Positions 26,675 through 35,799 of a DNA stretch of 64,000 nucleotides are shown here, piece after piece. Source of the stretch: SIG299 sp051880375 (lineage in GTDB: Bacteria > Bacillota > Clostridia > Lachnospirales > Lachnospiraceae); assembly GCA_051880375.1 (NCBI GenBank), contig JBJENV010000016.1, positions 1-64,000 of the forward strand, written 5' to 3'. The first letter of the stretch is position 1; every line of letters begins with the position of its first letter. The position numbers and the translations under genes were made by a program. A model generated the notes under the pieces. It saw only the letters and a program-made list of their open reading frames with translations, was not told where the DNA came from and made no database searches.

Positions 26675-27769
26675 ATGATTAAGATACTTCATATCTGTGC
26701 TGCAATGAATGACGGCGGCGTGGAACGGATGATTATGAATTACTTTTCTGTCATTGACAGGAAACAAATTCAGTTTGATTTTGTTGTGCACAGTGAGAAA
26801 ACAGGACTGTTAGAGGCAAAGGCGGAGGCACTTGGGGCAAAAATATATCATGTGCCCGCTAAAAGCAGACATCCTTTTCGATATTTTAAGATGATGAAAC
26901 AGATTTTAATCGAAGGCACTTACGACATTGTACATTGCCATCAGGGCTATAAAAGTGTTTATCCATTGACTATTGCAAAATGGTGTCGTGTTCCGGCCCG
27001 CATTGCTCATGCGCATATTGACATAACCAATAGGACTCTGTTTCAGCGTATGATCAATTCGCTGGAAGCTTATCTGACGGAGCATTGTGCTACCATGCTC
27101 ATGGCCTGTTCTGCAGATGCCGGAAAGAAAATGTGGAATAAGAGAAAGTTTACATTGATATCCGATGCAATAGATATGGACAGATTCCGCTTTTCTCAGG
27201 ATGACAGAAAGAGAATCAGAAAGGAATTGGATGTAGATAGCAAGTTTGTAGTTGAATGCGTCGGAAGGATGGTAGAGCAAAAAAATCACGAAAGATTATT
27301 GCAGATTTTTCAAAAGCTGCAAAAAGCTTTTCCGGATACGGCATTGATACTGGTTGGTTCCGGCCCGTTAGAAGAAAAACTGAAGCAATCAGCGGCGAAA
27401 AAAAATCTAAGTAACGTCTTTTTCATCGGAAGCTGCGAACATGTAGAAGCTTATTTGAGTGCCTGTGATGTGTTTGTTTTACCCACTTTGTATGAGGGCT
27501 TTGGTATGGCAGTTTTGGAAGCTCAGGTGAATGGTCTTGAGACTATTACGTCTGATGTAGTACCGGGGGAGGTATTCGTTTCCGATAAGATACATGTATT
27601 GTCCTTGACAGCAGGAGATGACGATTGGGTAAATGCGATTGTTTCGACCATGGGAAGACCGAGGGAAGAAATTTCCTTTCTTCAGACAATGGATTGGTAC
27701 AATATCCGGGTACAGGCGGCTGTTTTAGTCAGTGCTTATCAAGAGGCTTTGGCAGAAGGGAGTTTGTAA
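26675..27769 (+). CDS. Family 4 glycosyltransferase
   Basis: A GT-B fold enzyme of 364 residues. It opens with ILHICAAMNDGGVERMIMNY, the usual family-4 start, which favours the ATG at 26675 (AAGGAAGG upstream) over a TTG at 26645 inside the previous gene. The C-terminal donor domain contains VGRMVEQKNHERLL near 195 and the E-x7-E region PTLYEGFGMAVLEAQ near 270. It retains the anomeric configuration of the donor sugar. Its stop codon overlaps the ATG of the flippase gene. Confidence 0.9.
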   Translation: MIKILHICAAMNDGGVERMIMNYFSVIDRKQIQFDFVVHSEKTGLLEAKAEALGAKIYHVPAKSRHPFRYFKMMKQILIEGTYDIVHCHQGYKSVYPLTIAKWCRVPARIAHAHIDITNRTLFQRMINSLEAYLTEHCATMLMACSADAGKKMWNKRKFTLISDAIDMDRFRFSQDDRKRIRKELDVDSKFVVECVGRMVEQKNHERLLQIFQKLQKAFPDTALILVGSGPLEEKLKQSAAKKNLSNVFFIGSCEHVEAYLSACDVFVLPTLYEGFGMAVLEAQVNGLETITSDVVPGEVFVSDKIHVLSLTAGDDDWVNAIVSTMGRPREEISFLQTMDWYNIRVQAAVLVSAYQEALAEGSL

Positions 27770-29286
27770 TGGCACTGAGTAGGACAGAAAACACACTTCG
27801 TAATACTGCCGCAGCAATGTTGATGCAGCTGGTTTCTATGCTTGCCAGATTTGTCACGCAAACAGTTTTTATTTATACGCTGGGGAAACAGTATACCGGA
27901 GTTTCCGGAGTGTTTTCCGATTTGCTGCATATGCTCTCAGCTACGGAACTGGGGATTGGAACAGCTGTTTTGTTTTCTTTATATCAGCCGGTAAGGCAAC
28001 AGAACAGGGAAAAAATATGTGCTTATATGGCTTTATTAAAAAAAGTCTACCACGTTATCGCTGTTGTGATTATACTGCTTGGCGCTGCAATGCTTCCGTT
28101 CCTTCCGTATATCATTAAGGACGTACCGGATATTAGGGAAAGCATTCGCCTCATTTTCCTTTTGTTTGTTTTAAAGACTTCATTAAGCTACCTGTTTCAA
28201 TATCGGGGTATCTTGTTTGAAGCCTGCCAGCAAAAGAGAAGCTTGTCATTGCTTTCCAGCGCAGTCACAGTCACAGTGACTGCTTTTCAGGTAGTAGTGC
28301 TTGTGTTTACAAGACAGTATTTGCTTTTTTTACTGACGGATATTGCGGGGGTTTTATTAAAGAATGCCTTAGTGGTATTGGTATATCATAGAAAATTTCC
28401 TTTTATGGTAAACCGAAGCGAAGCCTTAAGCAAGGAAGAAAGAAATCTCGTATGGAAAAATGTCGGAAGTCTTAGTCTCTACCGGGTTTCGAATATCATA
28501 CTTGTGGGAACGGACAGCGTGATTATTTCTTCTTTACTTGGAACTCCGATGGTAGGGATCTTGTCGGGGTATCGAATGATTGTAAATTATATTTCGGATT
28601 TTGCAGGTCAGTTGTTTCATTCTGCACTTCCAAGTGTTGGAAACGCTGTTGTCGCAGAAAGCCCGGAACATAATTATTTCATCTATCGACGCTTATCGTT
28701 TGCCCTGTATACGATTACCTGCATCACGGCCACATGCCTGTTTGTTCTGCTGGCACCGTTTGTTTATTTGTGGCTGGGCGAGGAATATTGTCTGCCGGTG
28801 CCTGTTGTTGCTTCGCTTGTATTGAATTATTATACCGCTATGATGATGATAGCGAATACATCATTTCGGAACGCCTATGGGTTGTTTTCGAAAAGACCGG
28901 AAGCTCCCGTGGCAATGGCTTTATTGAACATAGTTATTTCCATCATACTCGGAAGGCGATTCGGAGTGTTTGGAATTCTTTTGGCTACGTCTATTGCAAG
29001 ACTGCTGACACTTCTGTGGATAGATCCCATGTTAATCTATCGATATGCATTTCATGTGGAATGGAAAGGATATTGGAGAGAGTTTGGGATAAGAATTGTA
29101 ATGACAAGCTGTTCCTGCATGCTGGCATTTATTTTCACCTTCAGGCTGCCATACCGTTTTAGTATGCTGTTTGTCAGGTTATTTATTGCAGCAGCAGTTT
29201 CCTCCTTCTTGATTTGGCTGAACTATAGAAAGACAGCGGAATATGCGTATGCAATAAAGACAGTAAAAAGGCTGATTCGAAAATAG
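27769..29286 (+). CDS. Wzx-type polysaccharide flippase
   Basis: A 505-residue polytopic protein of the MOP/Wzx superfamily with about 12-14 membrane helices. RTENTLRNTAAAMLMQLVS opens the protein, followed by the helix-breaking TELGIGTAVLFSLY near 55. It moves the lipid-linked repeat unit across the membrane. I place the start at the ATG overlapping the upstream stop (TAATG), with AGAAGGGAG ahead of it. A longer open frame exists upstream but lies within the glycosyltransferase gene. Confidence 0.9.
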   Translation: MALSRTENTLRNTAAAMLMQLVSMLARFVTQTVFIYTLGKQYTGVSGVFSDLLHMLSATELGIGTAVLFSLYQPVRQQNREKICAYMALLKKVYHVIAVVIILLGAAMLPFLPYIIKDVPDIRESIRLIFLLFVLKTSLSYLFQYRGILFEACQQKRSLSLLSSAVTVTVTAFQVVVLVFTRQYLLFLLTDIAGVLLKNALVVLVYHRKFPFMVNRSEALSKEERNLVWKNVGSLSLYRVSNIILVGTDSVIISSLLGTPMVGILSGYRMIVNYISDFAGQLFHSALPSVGNAVVAESPEHNYFIYRRLSFALYTITCITATCLFVLLAPFVYLWLGEEYCLPVPVVASLVLNYYTAMMMIANTSFRNAYGLFSKRPEAPVAMALLNIVISIILGRRFGVFGILLATSIARLLTLLWIDPMLIYRYAFHVEWKGYWREFGIRIVMTSCSCMLAFIFTFRLPYRFSMLFVRLFIAAAVSSFLIWLNYRKTAEYAYAIKTVKRLIRK

Positions 29287-29311
29287 ACTGTAGAGTAAAG
29301 GGATTGAAAGA

Positions 29312-30481
29312 ATGGAGAGAATAGATACAGCAGAGAAAGCGTATTGTACCGGATGTACTGCATGTGTAGATGCCTGCCGGACGGAAGCTATTTCTATGAA
29401 AGAGGACGAAAATGGCTTCTTATTTCCATATGTTAATGAAAAAAGGTGTATTCATTGCAAATCTTGTAGTATAATATGCTCTGAGAGAAATGCATGTGTG
29501 GACGAACTGATCCGGAAAAAGCCATTGCGGGCTTATGCGATGAAGCACCGGGAGGAAGAAATACATAAGACAAGTCAGTCGGGAGGCGTTTTCTATGCTC
29601 TGGCACAGGCTGTGATTCGACAAGGTGGTGTAGTTTTTGGAGCAGCCTTTCTGGAAGATTTTTCAGTAGCGCATATATGTATTGAAAAAGAATCGGATTT
29701 GTATCGGCTACAAGGCTCAAAATATGTGCAAAGCGATATGAATTCAGTGATTCCTCAGGTGAAGCAGTTGCTAAAGCAAAACAAATTGGTACTTTTTAGC
29801 GGGACACCTTGTCAATGTGCCGGCGTACTGAGTGCCTGTAAAGGGTACGAGGAAACACTGTTGCTTGTTGATTTAGTCTGTCATGGAGTCCCTGCGTTAA
29901 AATTGTGGAAAGATTTCCTAAACCATATGTCCCGAAAGCATCATGGAGAAATTACCGAAGCAAAATTCAGAATCAGTGATGGCAGCCAAAAAAAAGGACA
30001 TGTGGAACAGATTACTGTCAATGGGAAAAAATATAATTCCACAACTTATGGACAACTGTTTTACAGCCATGCGTTTTTCAGAGAATCCTGTGATGATTGT
30101 AAATTCAGAAAATATGGAAGAGTCGGTGACATTACCCTGGGTGATTGGATATATGGTCAGAAAACCGGAGATGCATTTTGGGAGAAAGCCGGAGTTTCTC
30201 AGGTGTTTGTCAACACAGAAACCGGAGAAAAGTGGTTTGACAGGATTAAGGAGATGTTTGAAGTCCGATTGCTTGAATGGAAAGAATGTGCGCAGCCTGC
30301 ACTGGAAGATATGTATTGCCGCAATCTGAAAAAGCAGGAAATACTTAAACTTTACAGAGAAAAAGGTTTTTCTGTAATTGCACGTAAATATGGGCATGAA
30401 AACAGAACAGTCAGATTAAAGAGAATTGTAAAAAGAGGGAACAGCTTCCTAAAGAATCGGTTTACAATCAGACAAACGTAA
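29312..30481 (+). CDS. FrhB-like protein with two [4Fe-4S] motifs
   Basis: A 389-residue paralogue of the protein encoded at 6423. CTGCTACVDAC (about residues 12-22) and CIHCKSCSIIC near 46-56 supply the cluster ligands. SGGVFYALA, FSGTPCQCAGVL near 165 and CDDCKFRKYGRVGDITLGDW near 265 are FrhB-family landmarks. Unlike the first copy it is not next to a pyruvyl-transferase gene but follows the flippase directly. It may serve a redox step on the cytoplasmic side of polymer synthesis. That role is inferred. Confidence 0.86.
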   Translation: MERIDTAEKAYCTGCTACVDACRTEAISMKEDENGFLFPYVNEKRCIHCKSCSIICSERNACVDELIRKKPLRAYAMKHREEEIHKTSQSGGVFYALAQAVIRQGGVVFGAAFLEDFSVAHICIEKESDLYRLQGSKYVQSDMNSVIPQVKQLLKQNKLVLFSGTPCQCAGVLSACKGYEETLLLVDLVCHGVPALKLWKDFLNHMSRKHHGEITEAKFRISDGSQKKGHVEQITVNGKKYNSTTYGQLFYSHAFFRESCDDCKFRKYGRVGDITLGDWIYGQKTGDAFWEKAGVSQVFVNTETGEKWFDRIKEMFEVRLLEWKECAQPALEDMYCRNLKKQEILKLYREKGFSVIARKYGHENRTVRLKRIVKRGNSFLKNRFTIRQT

Positions 30482-30505
30482 AAATTATTGTGAGCGGAGA
30501 AACAT

Positions 30506-32050
30506 ATGCGTAAGGATAGTAAAGTAATGGGTGTCAGGATATCTGAGCGAAAACGGAATATAGATAGTAAAAAGTATGCGTCCGCCGATAATACAGTCAG
30601 AAGAACTGTCAGTGTGCCGAAGCCTGAGGATTTACCGGAGAGAACGTACATAACGATAAAGCATTCTTCTGCTGTGCAAACGACCAAATTGCGTAATGAT
30701 AATGAAGCCAGAACGAAGACGCATTTAGATGCGGATAAAGAAAAGATAGAAGAGGAAGAGGTAAAGAAGGCGGAGTGCGTAGCGGAGCCTGAACCTGAGC
30801 CGAAGAGTGAATCGGAAGTTGAGCCGGAACCGGAAAGTGAACCGGAAGTTGAGCCGGAACCGGAAGCTGAGCCGGAGCCGGAAAGTGAACCGGAAGCCGA
30901 GCCGGAACCGGAAGCTGAGCCGGAGAGTGAGTCGGAACCTGAGACTGGAAAGGAATCAGAAGATTCGGAGTTAGAAAGTGATGTGTTGATTGAGAAAGTA
31001 GAGAGTACCATAGATTCTCTAGATACAGATATCATGTCATTACAAACCGGCTTTTCTCCGGAAAAGCAGGAAATTGAATTGGATTGGTCTGTTTATAGGA
31101 CAGAACGGGATAAGTTTTCAAGGTGGCTGGTTCCGTGGGAAGTCAATCCTGTACCGGGAAGATATACATTAACAATTCAATCGCCTTATTCGGTGACGAA
31201 AATCATCAGGGATACAAAACCGCTTCAGCGTTATTATTCGGATGATTTTAGTGATAGTTCTTTTTCCATGTATAGTAAAGAAGAGTATATCGAAGAGTTA
31301 GAACGTTTGTTAATGTTTATGACTCCGTATGATCGGCACTTGACGGTGGACAGATATCGGGCAATGCTGCTCGTGACCGAGAATGAATACGAGATGATGG
31401 AGGCATTGGGAACACCGCAAAAGCTGGCAGCAATGCTGGCAAAAGACTATGTGCCGACAGCTATGAATCCCGAATACCAATCAGCTGAAGAACTGAATTC
31501 TTCAAAGAGAAAAGCTTCTGAAACGGAAAAAACCGAAAAGGCATTCCGTTCTGTTGCGGCAACGATGCATCCCGATACGGGAGAAGAAAAGACGGACACG
31601 CATTTAACCACGGTTGTCGATATGAGACAATCGGACCCGGCAGAGGAAGGTAAGGATGCAGCCGAGGCGGCAGGGCATCAGGAAGGCACGGCAGGGACAA
31701 AAACGGAGGAGCCTTCGCAAGAAATCATTTTGAAATCCTTAGTTTGCTTTCTTACCATTGCTATGATACTAAGTGCTGTTGTATTGACGGCTTGTATTGC
31801 GGTGGTAGTGCTTTTATCCAGTGTCGGATTGTTAGTGGCTTTTTTCCTGCTGAATACATTGATTAATGTATGTTTGACAATGAGCTTTGCTGACGGAATA
31901 TTTATGGTCGGACTTTATATGAGTGTACTTGCCATTGTGTTGTTTCTCATTTTTAGCGGAATTGACGTATCAATGAGAAGCGTAAGGAGGATGAAAAACT
32001 GGATTCGACAGGGAATTAAAGCTAGAAAAAATGTGGACAGAGGTGCGTGA
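30506..32050 (+). CDS. Membrane protein with acidic repeats and HAAS/DUF1700-like segment
   Basis: A 514-residue protein. The first 85 residues are basic. Residues of about 92-155 are a Glu-Pro-rich repeat (EPEPESEPE type). A segment near 250-310 (KEEYIEELERLLMFM ... EALGTPQKLAAMLAKDY) looks like the helical HAAS/DUF1700 domain. The C-terminal 120 residues contain three to four membrane helices followed by a basic tail. There is no signal peptide, so the acidic region is probably cytoplasmic. HAAS-domain proteins are often paired with PadR-type regulators; none is visible here. Function is not known. A 54-residue membrane protein gene starts 1 bp after its stop. Confidence 0.7.
   Translation: MRKDSKVMGVRISERKRNIDSKKYASADNTVRRTVSVPKPEDLPERTYITIKHSSAVQTTKLRNDNEARTKTHLDADKEKIEEEEVKKAECVAEPEPEPKSESEVEPEPESEPEVEPEPEAEPEPESEPEAEPEPEAEPESESEPETGKESEDSELESDVLIEKVESTIDSLDTDIMSLQTGFSPEKQEIELDWSVYRTERDKFSRWLVPWEVNPVPGRYTLTIQSPYSVTKIIRDTKPLQRYYSDDFSDSSFSMYSKEEYIEELERLLMFMTPYDRHLTVDRYRAMLLVTENEYEMMEALGTPQKLAAMLAKDYVPTAMNPEYQSAEELNSSKRKASETEKTEKAFRSVAATMHPDTGEEKTDTHLTTVVDMRQSDPAEEGKDAAEAAGHQEGTAGTKTEEPSQEIILKSLVCFLTIAMILSAVVLTACIAVVVLLSSVGLLVAFFLLNTLINVCLTMSFADGIFMVGLYMSVLAIVLFLIFSGIDVSMRSVRRMKNWIRQGIKARKNVDRGA
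30787..30953 (+). repeat. Glu-Pro coding tandem repeat
   Basis: Units such as GAGCCGGAACCGGAAGTT recur with small changes. They encode an acidic Pro-rich stretch within the HAAS-like protein. Composition is sharply different from flanking sequence, and the copy number is likely to be unstable. Confidence 0.85.
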
Positions 32051-32051
32051 G

Positions 32052-32216
32052 ATGAGAAAAAAACTATGTATTTTTGCGGTTCTGATAGGTATCGTTTTTA
32101 TGTTTATCGGATATCGTATGGGAGCGGATATAGAAACGATTGCTGAAAAACTCGAGAACAACATTGAAATGTTTACAGGAGCTGAGCCGCTGCAGGAGGA
32201 ACATGTCGAGGGATAA
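32052..32216 (+). CDS. Small single-pass membrane protein
   Basis: A 54-residue protein, MRKKLCIFAVLIGIVFMFIG followed by a short acidic tail. It has one N-terminal membrane helix (residues 5-22). The gene starts 1 bp after the stop of the HAAS-like protein, so it is probably translated from the same message. A longer frame back to 32031 would overlap the upstream gene. No family recognised; it could be a subunit or regulator of its neighbour. Confidence 0.6.
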   Translation: MRKKLCIFAVLIGIVFMFIGYRMGADIETIAEKLENNIEMFTGAEPLQEEHVEG

Positions 32217-32256
32217 CATCAGTCGGATAATGGAGTAAATACATAAGAGGAGCTTT

Positions 32257-33279
32257 ATGGAGAACGAGGTTAGTCAAACTTGCATTAAGAGAATGAACTC
32301 AATAGATTTGGTGAAATTAGTCATGGCATTTTGGGTTGTTGCTATTCATACTATCCCATTAAAAGGTCGTGTGACTGAGTTCGCTTATTCGGTGCATTCT
32401 TCCTATATGGGATTGGCTGTTCCGTTTTTCTTTTTGTCAGCAGGCTTTTTGCTGGCGAATAAGTTGAGATATCCGTTTTCGGATGAATATAGTATAAAGC
32501 AGATTCAGCGGTACTTGAAAAGAATGGTAAGACTTTATTTGATTTGGAATGTTATCTATTTTCCTTTGGCATTATATCGATATATTGCTGACGGTACAGG
32601 TTGGATAAGGGCTGTTCTTTTATACGTCAGAGGACTGATTTTTGTCGGAGAACATTATAATTCCTGGATGCTATGGTATTTGTTGTCCACGATATATGCA
32701 CTTATGCTTATAATTGTGCTGCTTAAGTATGTACACTTAAAACCAGACAAAATTGTTCTTATTGGAGCAGCACTGTTTGTAATGGGAATAGGCATTACGT
32801 TTCTGGTTAATTACGAAGGGAAATTGCCGGCAGCTCTTTTGCATCTGCAACAGTTTTTTCATTACACAATACCAAATGGAAGAATATTTCAGGGTGTCTT
32901 CTATATCCCTGTTGGTATGTGCCTGGCGAAAAAAAGGATTGGAATGAAAGAATCCTGTTTCATGACTGTGGTTAGCTTTATCATGAATATATTTATTACC
33001 GATAGTTCAATCTCATCAGTATTAATTGCTGTTTGTGCAATTGGCTTTTTTTCTATAGTGGAAAAGATTCCGTTGCCGGATTCCCCGATATTCCCTTTTA
33101 TGAGAAAAATGAGCACCGTTATCTATTTCATTCATATGTATATATGGACGATCTATTATATGTTGGTTTATGGAGAGAAAAAAAGTGGAATTGACTGCTA
33201 TCTTGTAACTTTGATTGTGAGTATTGCTGTTTCTGCATGTTATGTATATCTAAACGAATATAAGAAGCGTTCAAAATGA
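32257..33279 (+). CDS. Acyltransferase family 3 membrane protein
   Basis: A 340-residue polytopic protein of the acyltransferase-3 family. RMNSIDLVKLVMAFWVVAIH near the N-terminus contains the conserved His in the first membrane helix, and about ten helices follow. Members acetylate or succinylate sugars of surface polymers, taking the acyl group across the membrane. AGAGGAG precedes the ATG. From about this gene onward the DNA becomes visibly more AT-rich than the flanking housekeeping genes. Confidence 0.87.
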   Translation: MENEVSQTCIKRMNSIDLVKLVMAFWVVAIHTIPLKGRVTEFAYSVHSSYMGLAVPFFFLSAGFLLANKLRYPFSDEYSIKQIQRYLKRMVRLYLIWNVIYFPLALYRYIADGTGWIRAVLLYVRGLIFVGEHYNSWMLWYLLSTIYALMLIIVLLKYVHLKPDKIVLIGAALFVMGIGITFLVNYEGKLPAALLHLQQFFHYTIPNGRIFQGVFYIPVGMCLAKKRIGMKESCFMTVVSFIMNIFITDSSISSVLIAVCAIGFFSIVEKIPLPDSPIFPFMRKMSTVIYFIHMYIWTIYYMLVYGEKKSGIDCYLVTLIVSIAVSACYVYLNEYKKRSK

Positions 33280-33388
33280 CAGTGTGTTTTAGAGAATGCT
33301 ACGGATTATAGACGAAAAAAAACGCTATACTTCGCTGAGTTTTTGAAAAAAGAGTATAAGTGAAATATATATAAGGAGTGTTCGAACG

Positions 33389-34825
33389 GTGTTATTTCAT
33401 TCATTCGCATTTGCTGTCTTTTTACCTGTTGTATTTATCCTGTATTGGGCATTACCACATAGATTTCGTTGGATATTGCTGCTTGCAGCAAGCTATTATT
33501 TTTATATGAGCTGGAATGCCAAATATGTGTTCTTAATATTGTTTATGACGGTGATTTCATATAGTGCGGCAAGGTTATTAGAAAAAGAAGAGCGTGTAAT
33601 ATGTAAAAAATGGATTTTGACAGGAACAGCTATATTGTGTTTCGGTGTACTTTTCTTCTTTAAATATTTCAATTTTGTCAGTGAATCGGTTACAGACTTC
33701 CTGAGGCTGTTTGCAATTCAGATAAATCCGATTGCCGTAAATCTGTTGTTACCGGTGGGAATATCATTTTATACATTTCAGACATTAAGTTATGTGATTG
33801 ATGTATATCGGGGAGATATTTCGGCGGAACATCATTTTGGCTACTATGCTGCATTTATATCATTTTTTCCTCAGTTGGTTGCCGGACCTATTGAAAGAGC
33901 CGGTAATTTACTGCCACAGATTAAGGCAGAGCATAAGTTTGATTATGCTCAGGGGACATATGGGCTAAAGCTAATGGCATGGGGGCTTTTTAAGAAAACA
34001 GTCATAGCGGATACGTTGTCTCAGTATGTAAGTAAAGTATATGATTCTCCACAGAATTTTCAAGGTTTTGCTCTGGTTTTAGCAACATTCTTTTTTACTA
34101 TTCAGATATATTGTGATTTTTCAGGTTATTCGGATATTGCAATCGGTACGGCGAAATTACTTGGTGTTAATTTGATGAACAACTTTAAGAGTCCGTATTT
34201 TTCGCAAAGTATAAAGGAATTTTGGAGTAGATGGCATATTTCGTTATCCACATGGTTTAAGGATTATGTTTATATACCTCTGGGCGGAAATCGTGTTGGC
34301 AAGGTAAGACGTGCACTTAATTTGATAATCACATTTTTAGTCAGCGGTCTGTGGCACGGAGCAAACTGGACCTTCGTTATTTGGGGAGGACTACATGGAG
34401 TTGCTCAAGTGTTGGAAAATGCACTGATACCGAAAAGCAGACAAAAGAGTACAGGAATTTTGTGTGGGATAAGGGTATTATGCGTTTTTATTTTCACCTC
34501 CTTCGCATGGATATTTTTTGTGTCAAATTCGATTGAGGATGCGGCATATGTGATTGGGCATTTATTTGATGGATTCTCGAATCCTATTGCATATTTTCAT
34601 GATGGTTTCGCAAGTTTAGAAATGAGTAATACAGCAATGGTAAAGGAAATTTTTCTTATAGTTTTAGGGATTTTTGATTTTCTCTCATTGAAAATGGATG
34701 TTATTGCGGAATTAGGTAAGAAAAATATCGTGATTCGTTGGATGGTATACATATGTTTAGGACTCATCATAGTATTTTTCTCACAGAAAGGAGAATCAGC
34801 TGAATTTGTTTATTTTCAGTTCTGA
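33389..34825 (+). CDS. MBOAT family O-acyltransferase (AlgI/DltB-like)
   Basis: A 478-residue polytopic protein starting at GTG behind AAGGAG. It shows MLFHSFAFAVFLPVVFILYW at the start, GISFYTFQTLSY near 131, FISFFPQLVAGPIERA near 157 and the catalytic-His region VSGLWHGANWTFVIWGGLHG near 318-337. MBOAT proteins move an acyl group through the membrane to an extracytoplasmic partner. The next gene encodes an SGNH-type protein 3 bp downstream. Together they look like a two-component O-acetylation system for the secreted polymer. The gene is AT-rich. Confidence 0.92.
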   Translation: MLFHSFAFAVFLPVVFILYWALPHRFRWILLLAASYYFYMSWNAKYVFLILFMTVISYSAARLLEKEERVICKKWILTGTAILCFGVLFFFKYFNFVSESVTDFLRLFAIQINPIAVNLLLPVGISFYTFQTLSYVIDVYRGDISAEHHFGYYAAFISFFPQLVAGPIERAGNLLPQIKAEHKFDYAQGTYGLKLMAWGLFKKTVIADTLSQYVSKVYDSPQNFQGFALVLATFFFTIQIYCDFSGYSDIAIGTAKLLGVNLMNNFKSPYFSQSIKEFWSRWHISLSTWFKDYVYIPLGGNRVGKVRRALNLIITFLVSGLWHGANWTFVIWGGLHGVAQVLENALIPKSRQKSTGILCGIRVLCVFIFTSFAWIFFVSNSIEDAAYVIGHLFDGFSNPIAYFHDGFASLEMSNTAMVKEIFLIVLGIFDFLSLKMDVIAELGKKNIVIRWMVYICLGLIIVFFSQKGESAEFVYFQF

Positions 34826-34828
34826 ATT

Positions 34829-35782
34829 ATGAAAAAGTTTGCAAAGAAATTATTTGTATTTGTTATTATAATTGCAATCGTAATTATGTCGGTTAATTTT
34901 GTATACGTAAAACAGTATCAGAGGGATTCTGATTATAGAAATAAGTTTGCTTCTATTCCCGATACACTTCAGATTTGTGATTTTGGCTCAAGCCATGCTT
35001 TATACGGATATAATTATGAGGATATTTCTGATAATTATAGTTGTTTTAATTTTGGAATGGTATCTCAATTTCTATCATATGATTATAGATTATTTCAATA
35101 TTATGGTGAGCATATAGATGATGGTACAGTTGTATTTATTACTGTTTCGTATTCTTCGTTATTTGGAAACAAAGAAACGAGTTATGATAGTTTTGCTTCT
35201 AAGAATAAGAGGTATTATTCAATTTTGCCAAAATCATTAATTAAAGAATATGATTTTGTAACAGACATGCTTATCAACTATGTTCCGGCACTGGGAGTCG
35301 ATACGGGGGTATTAATTAAAACGTTATTAGGAAGATCAAATGATGTGGTCTGGCAGAGAGTTGCTACTGATATAGATGTAGGAAAAAATGCGGAAGATGC
35401 CTTTTATGGGCATATTGTAAATGGAAAATATGATGAGGAAGGAAACAGAATAAAAAATCAGGAAGAAATAGATGCTTTATATGCTCTGGTGAAAGGGTGT
35501 CAAGAGAAGGGGGCGATTCCCGTATTGATTACTACACCATATCTGCAAGAGTATACAGATGAGGTGAAAGAAAACGCGGGAGACTTTTACAATGAGTTTT
35601 ATTCTATCATTGACCAGGTGGTGGAAGATACAGGGGTCGAGTATTATGATTATGCTTTTGATGAGCGGTTTTCAAATAATTATTCCTGGTTTATGGATTC
35701 GGATCATTTAAATAAAGAAGGAGCAAGAAATTTTGTAGATATTCTGATGCGTGAAATTGTATATGAAAAGGGATACTACTAA
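34829..35782 (+). CDS. SGNH-like acetyl-transfer partner of MBOAT protein
   Basis: A 317-residue protein with an N-terminal membrane helix or uncleaved signal (residues 7-27). GSSHALYGYN near residue 53 resembles the SGNH block I motif. DSDHLNKEGARNF near 291-303 supplies the Asp-x-x-His block V pair. This AlgJ/AlgX/DltD-like arrangement, directly after an MBOAT gene, suggests the extracellular half of a polymer O-acetylation pair. It is strongly AT-rich and is the last gene of the polysaccharide locus. Confidence 0.8.
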   Translation: MKKFAKKLFVFVIIIAIVIMSVNFVYVKQYQRDSDYRNKFASIPDTLQICDFGSSHALYGYNYEDISDNYSCFNFGMVSQFLSYDYRLFQYYGEHIDDGTVVFITVSYSSLFGNKETSYDSFASKNKRYYSILPKSLIKEYDFVTDMLINYVPALGVDTGVLIKTLLGRSNDVVWQRVATDIDVGKNAEDAFYGHIVNGKYDEEGNRIKNQEEIDALYALVKGCQEKGAIPVLITTPYLQEYTDEVKENAGDFYNEFYSIIDQVVEDTGVEYYDYAFDERFSNNYSWFMDSDHLNKEGARNFVDILMREIVYEKGYY

Positions 35783-35799
35783 TAGGAAATGAGGTTAAT

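Noticed and set aside
30352..31035. Minus-strand frame with SGSGSASG repeats
   Set aside because: It is the complement of the Glu-Pro repeat in the HAAS-like gene and has no start signals.
33343..33371. TTGAAA and TATATA with 17-bp spacing before the MBOAT gene
   Set aside because: Transcription would begin within the ribosome-binding site, leaving no usable leader.
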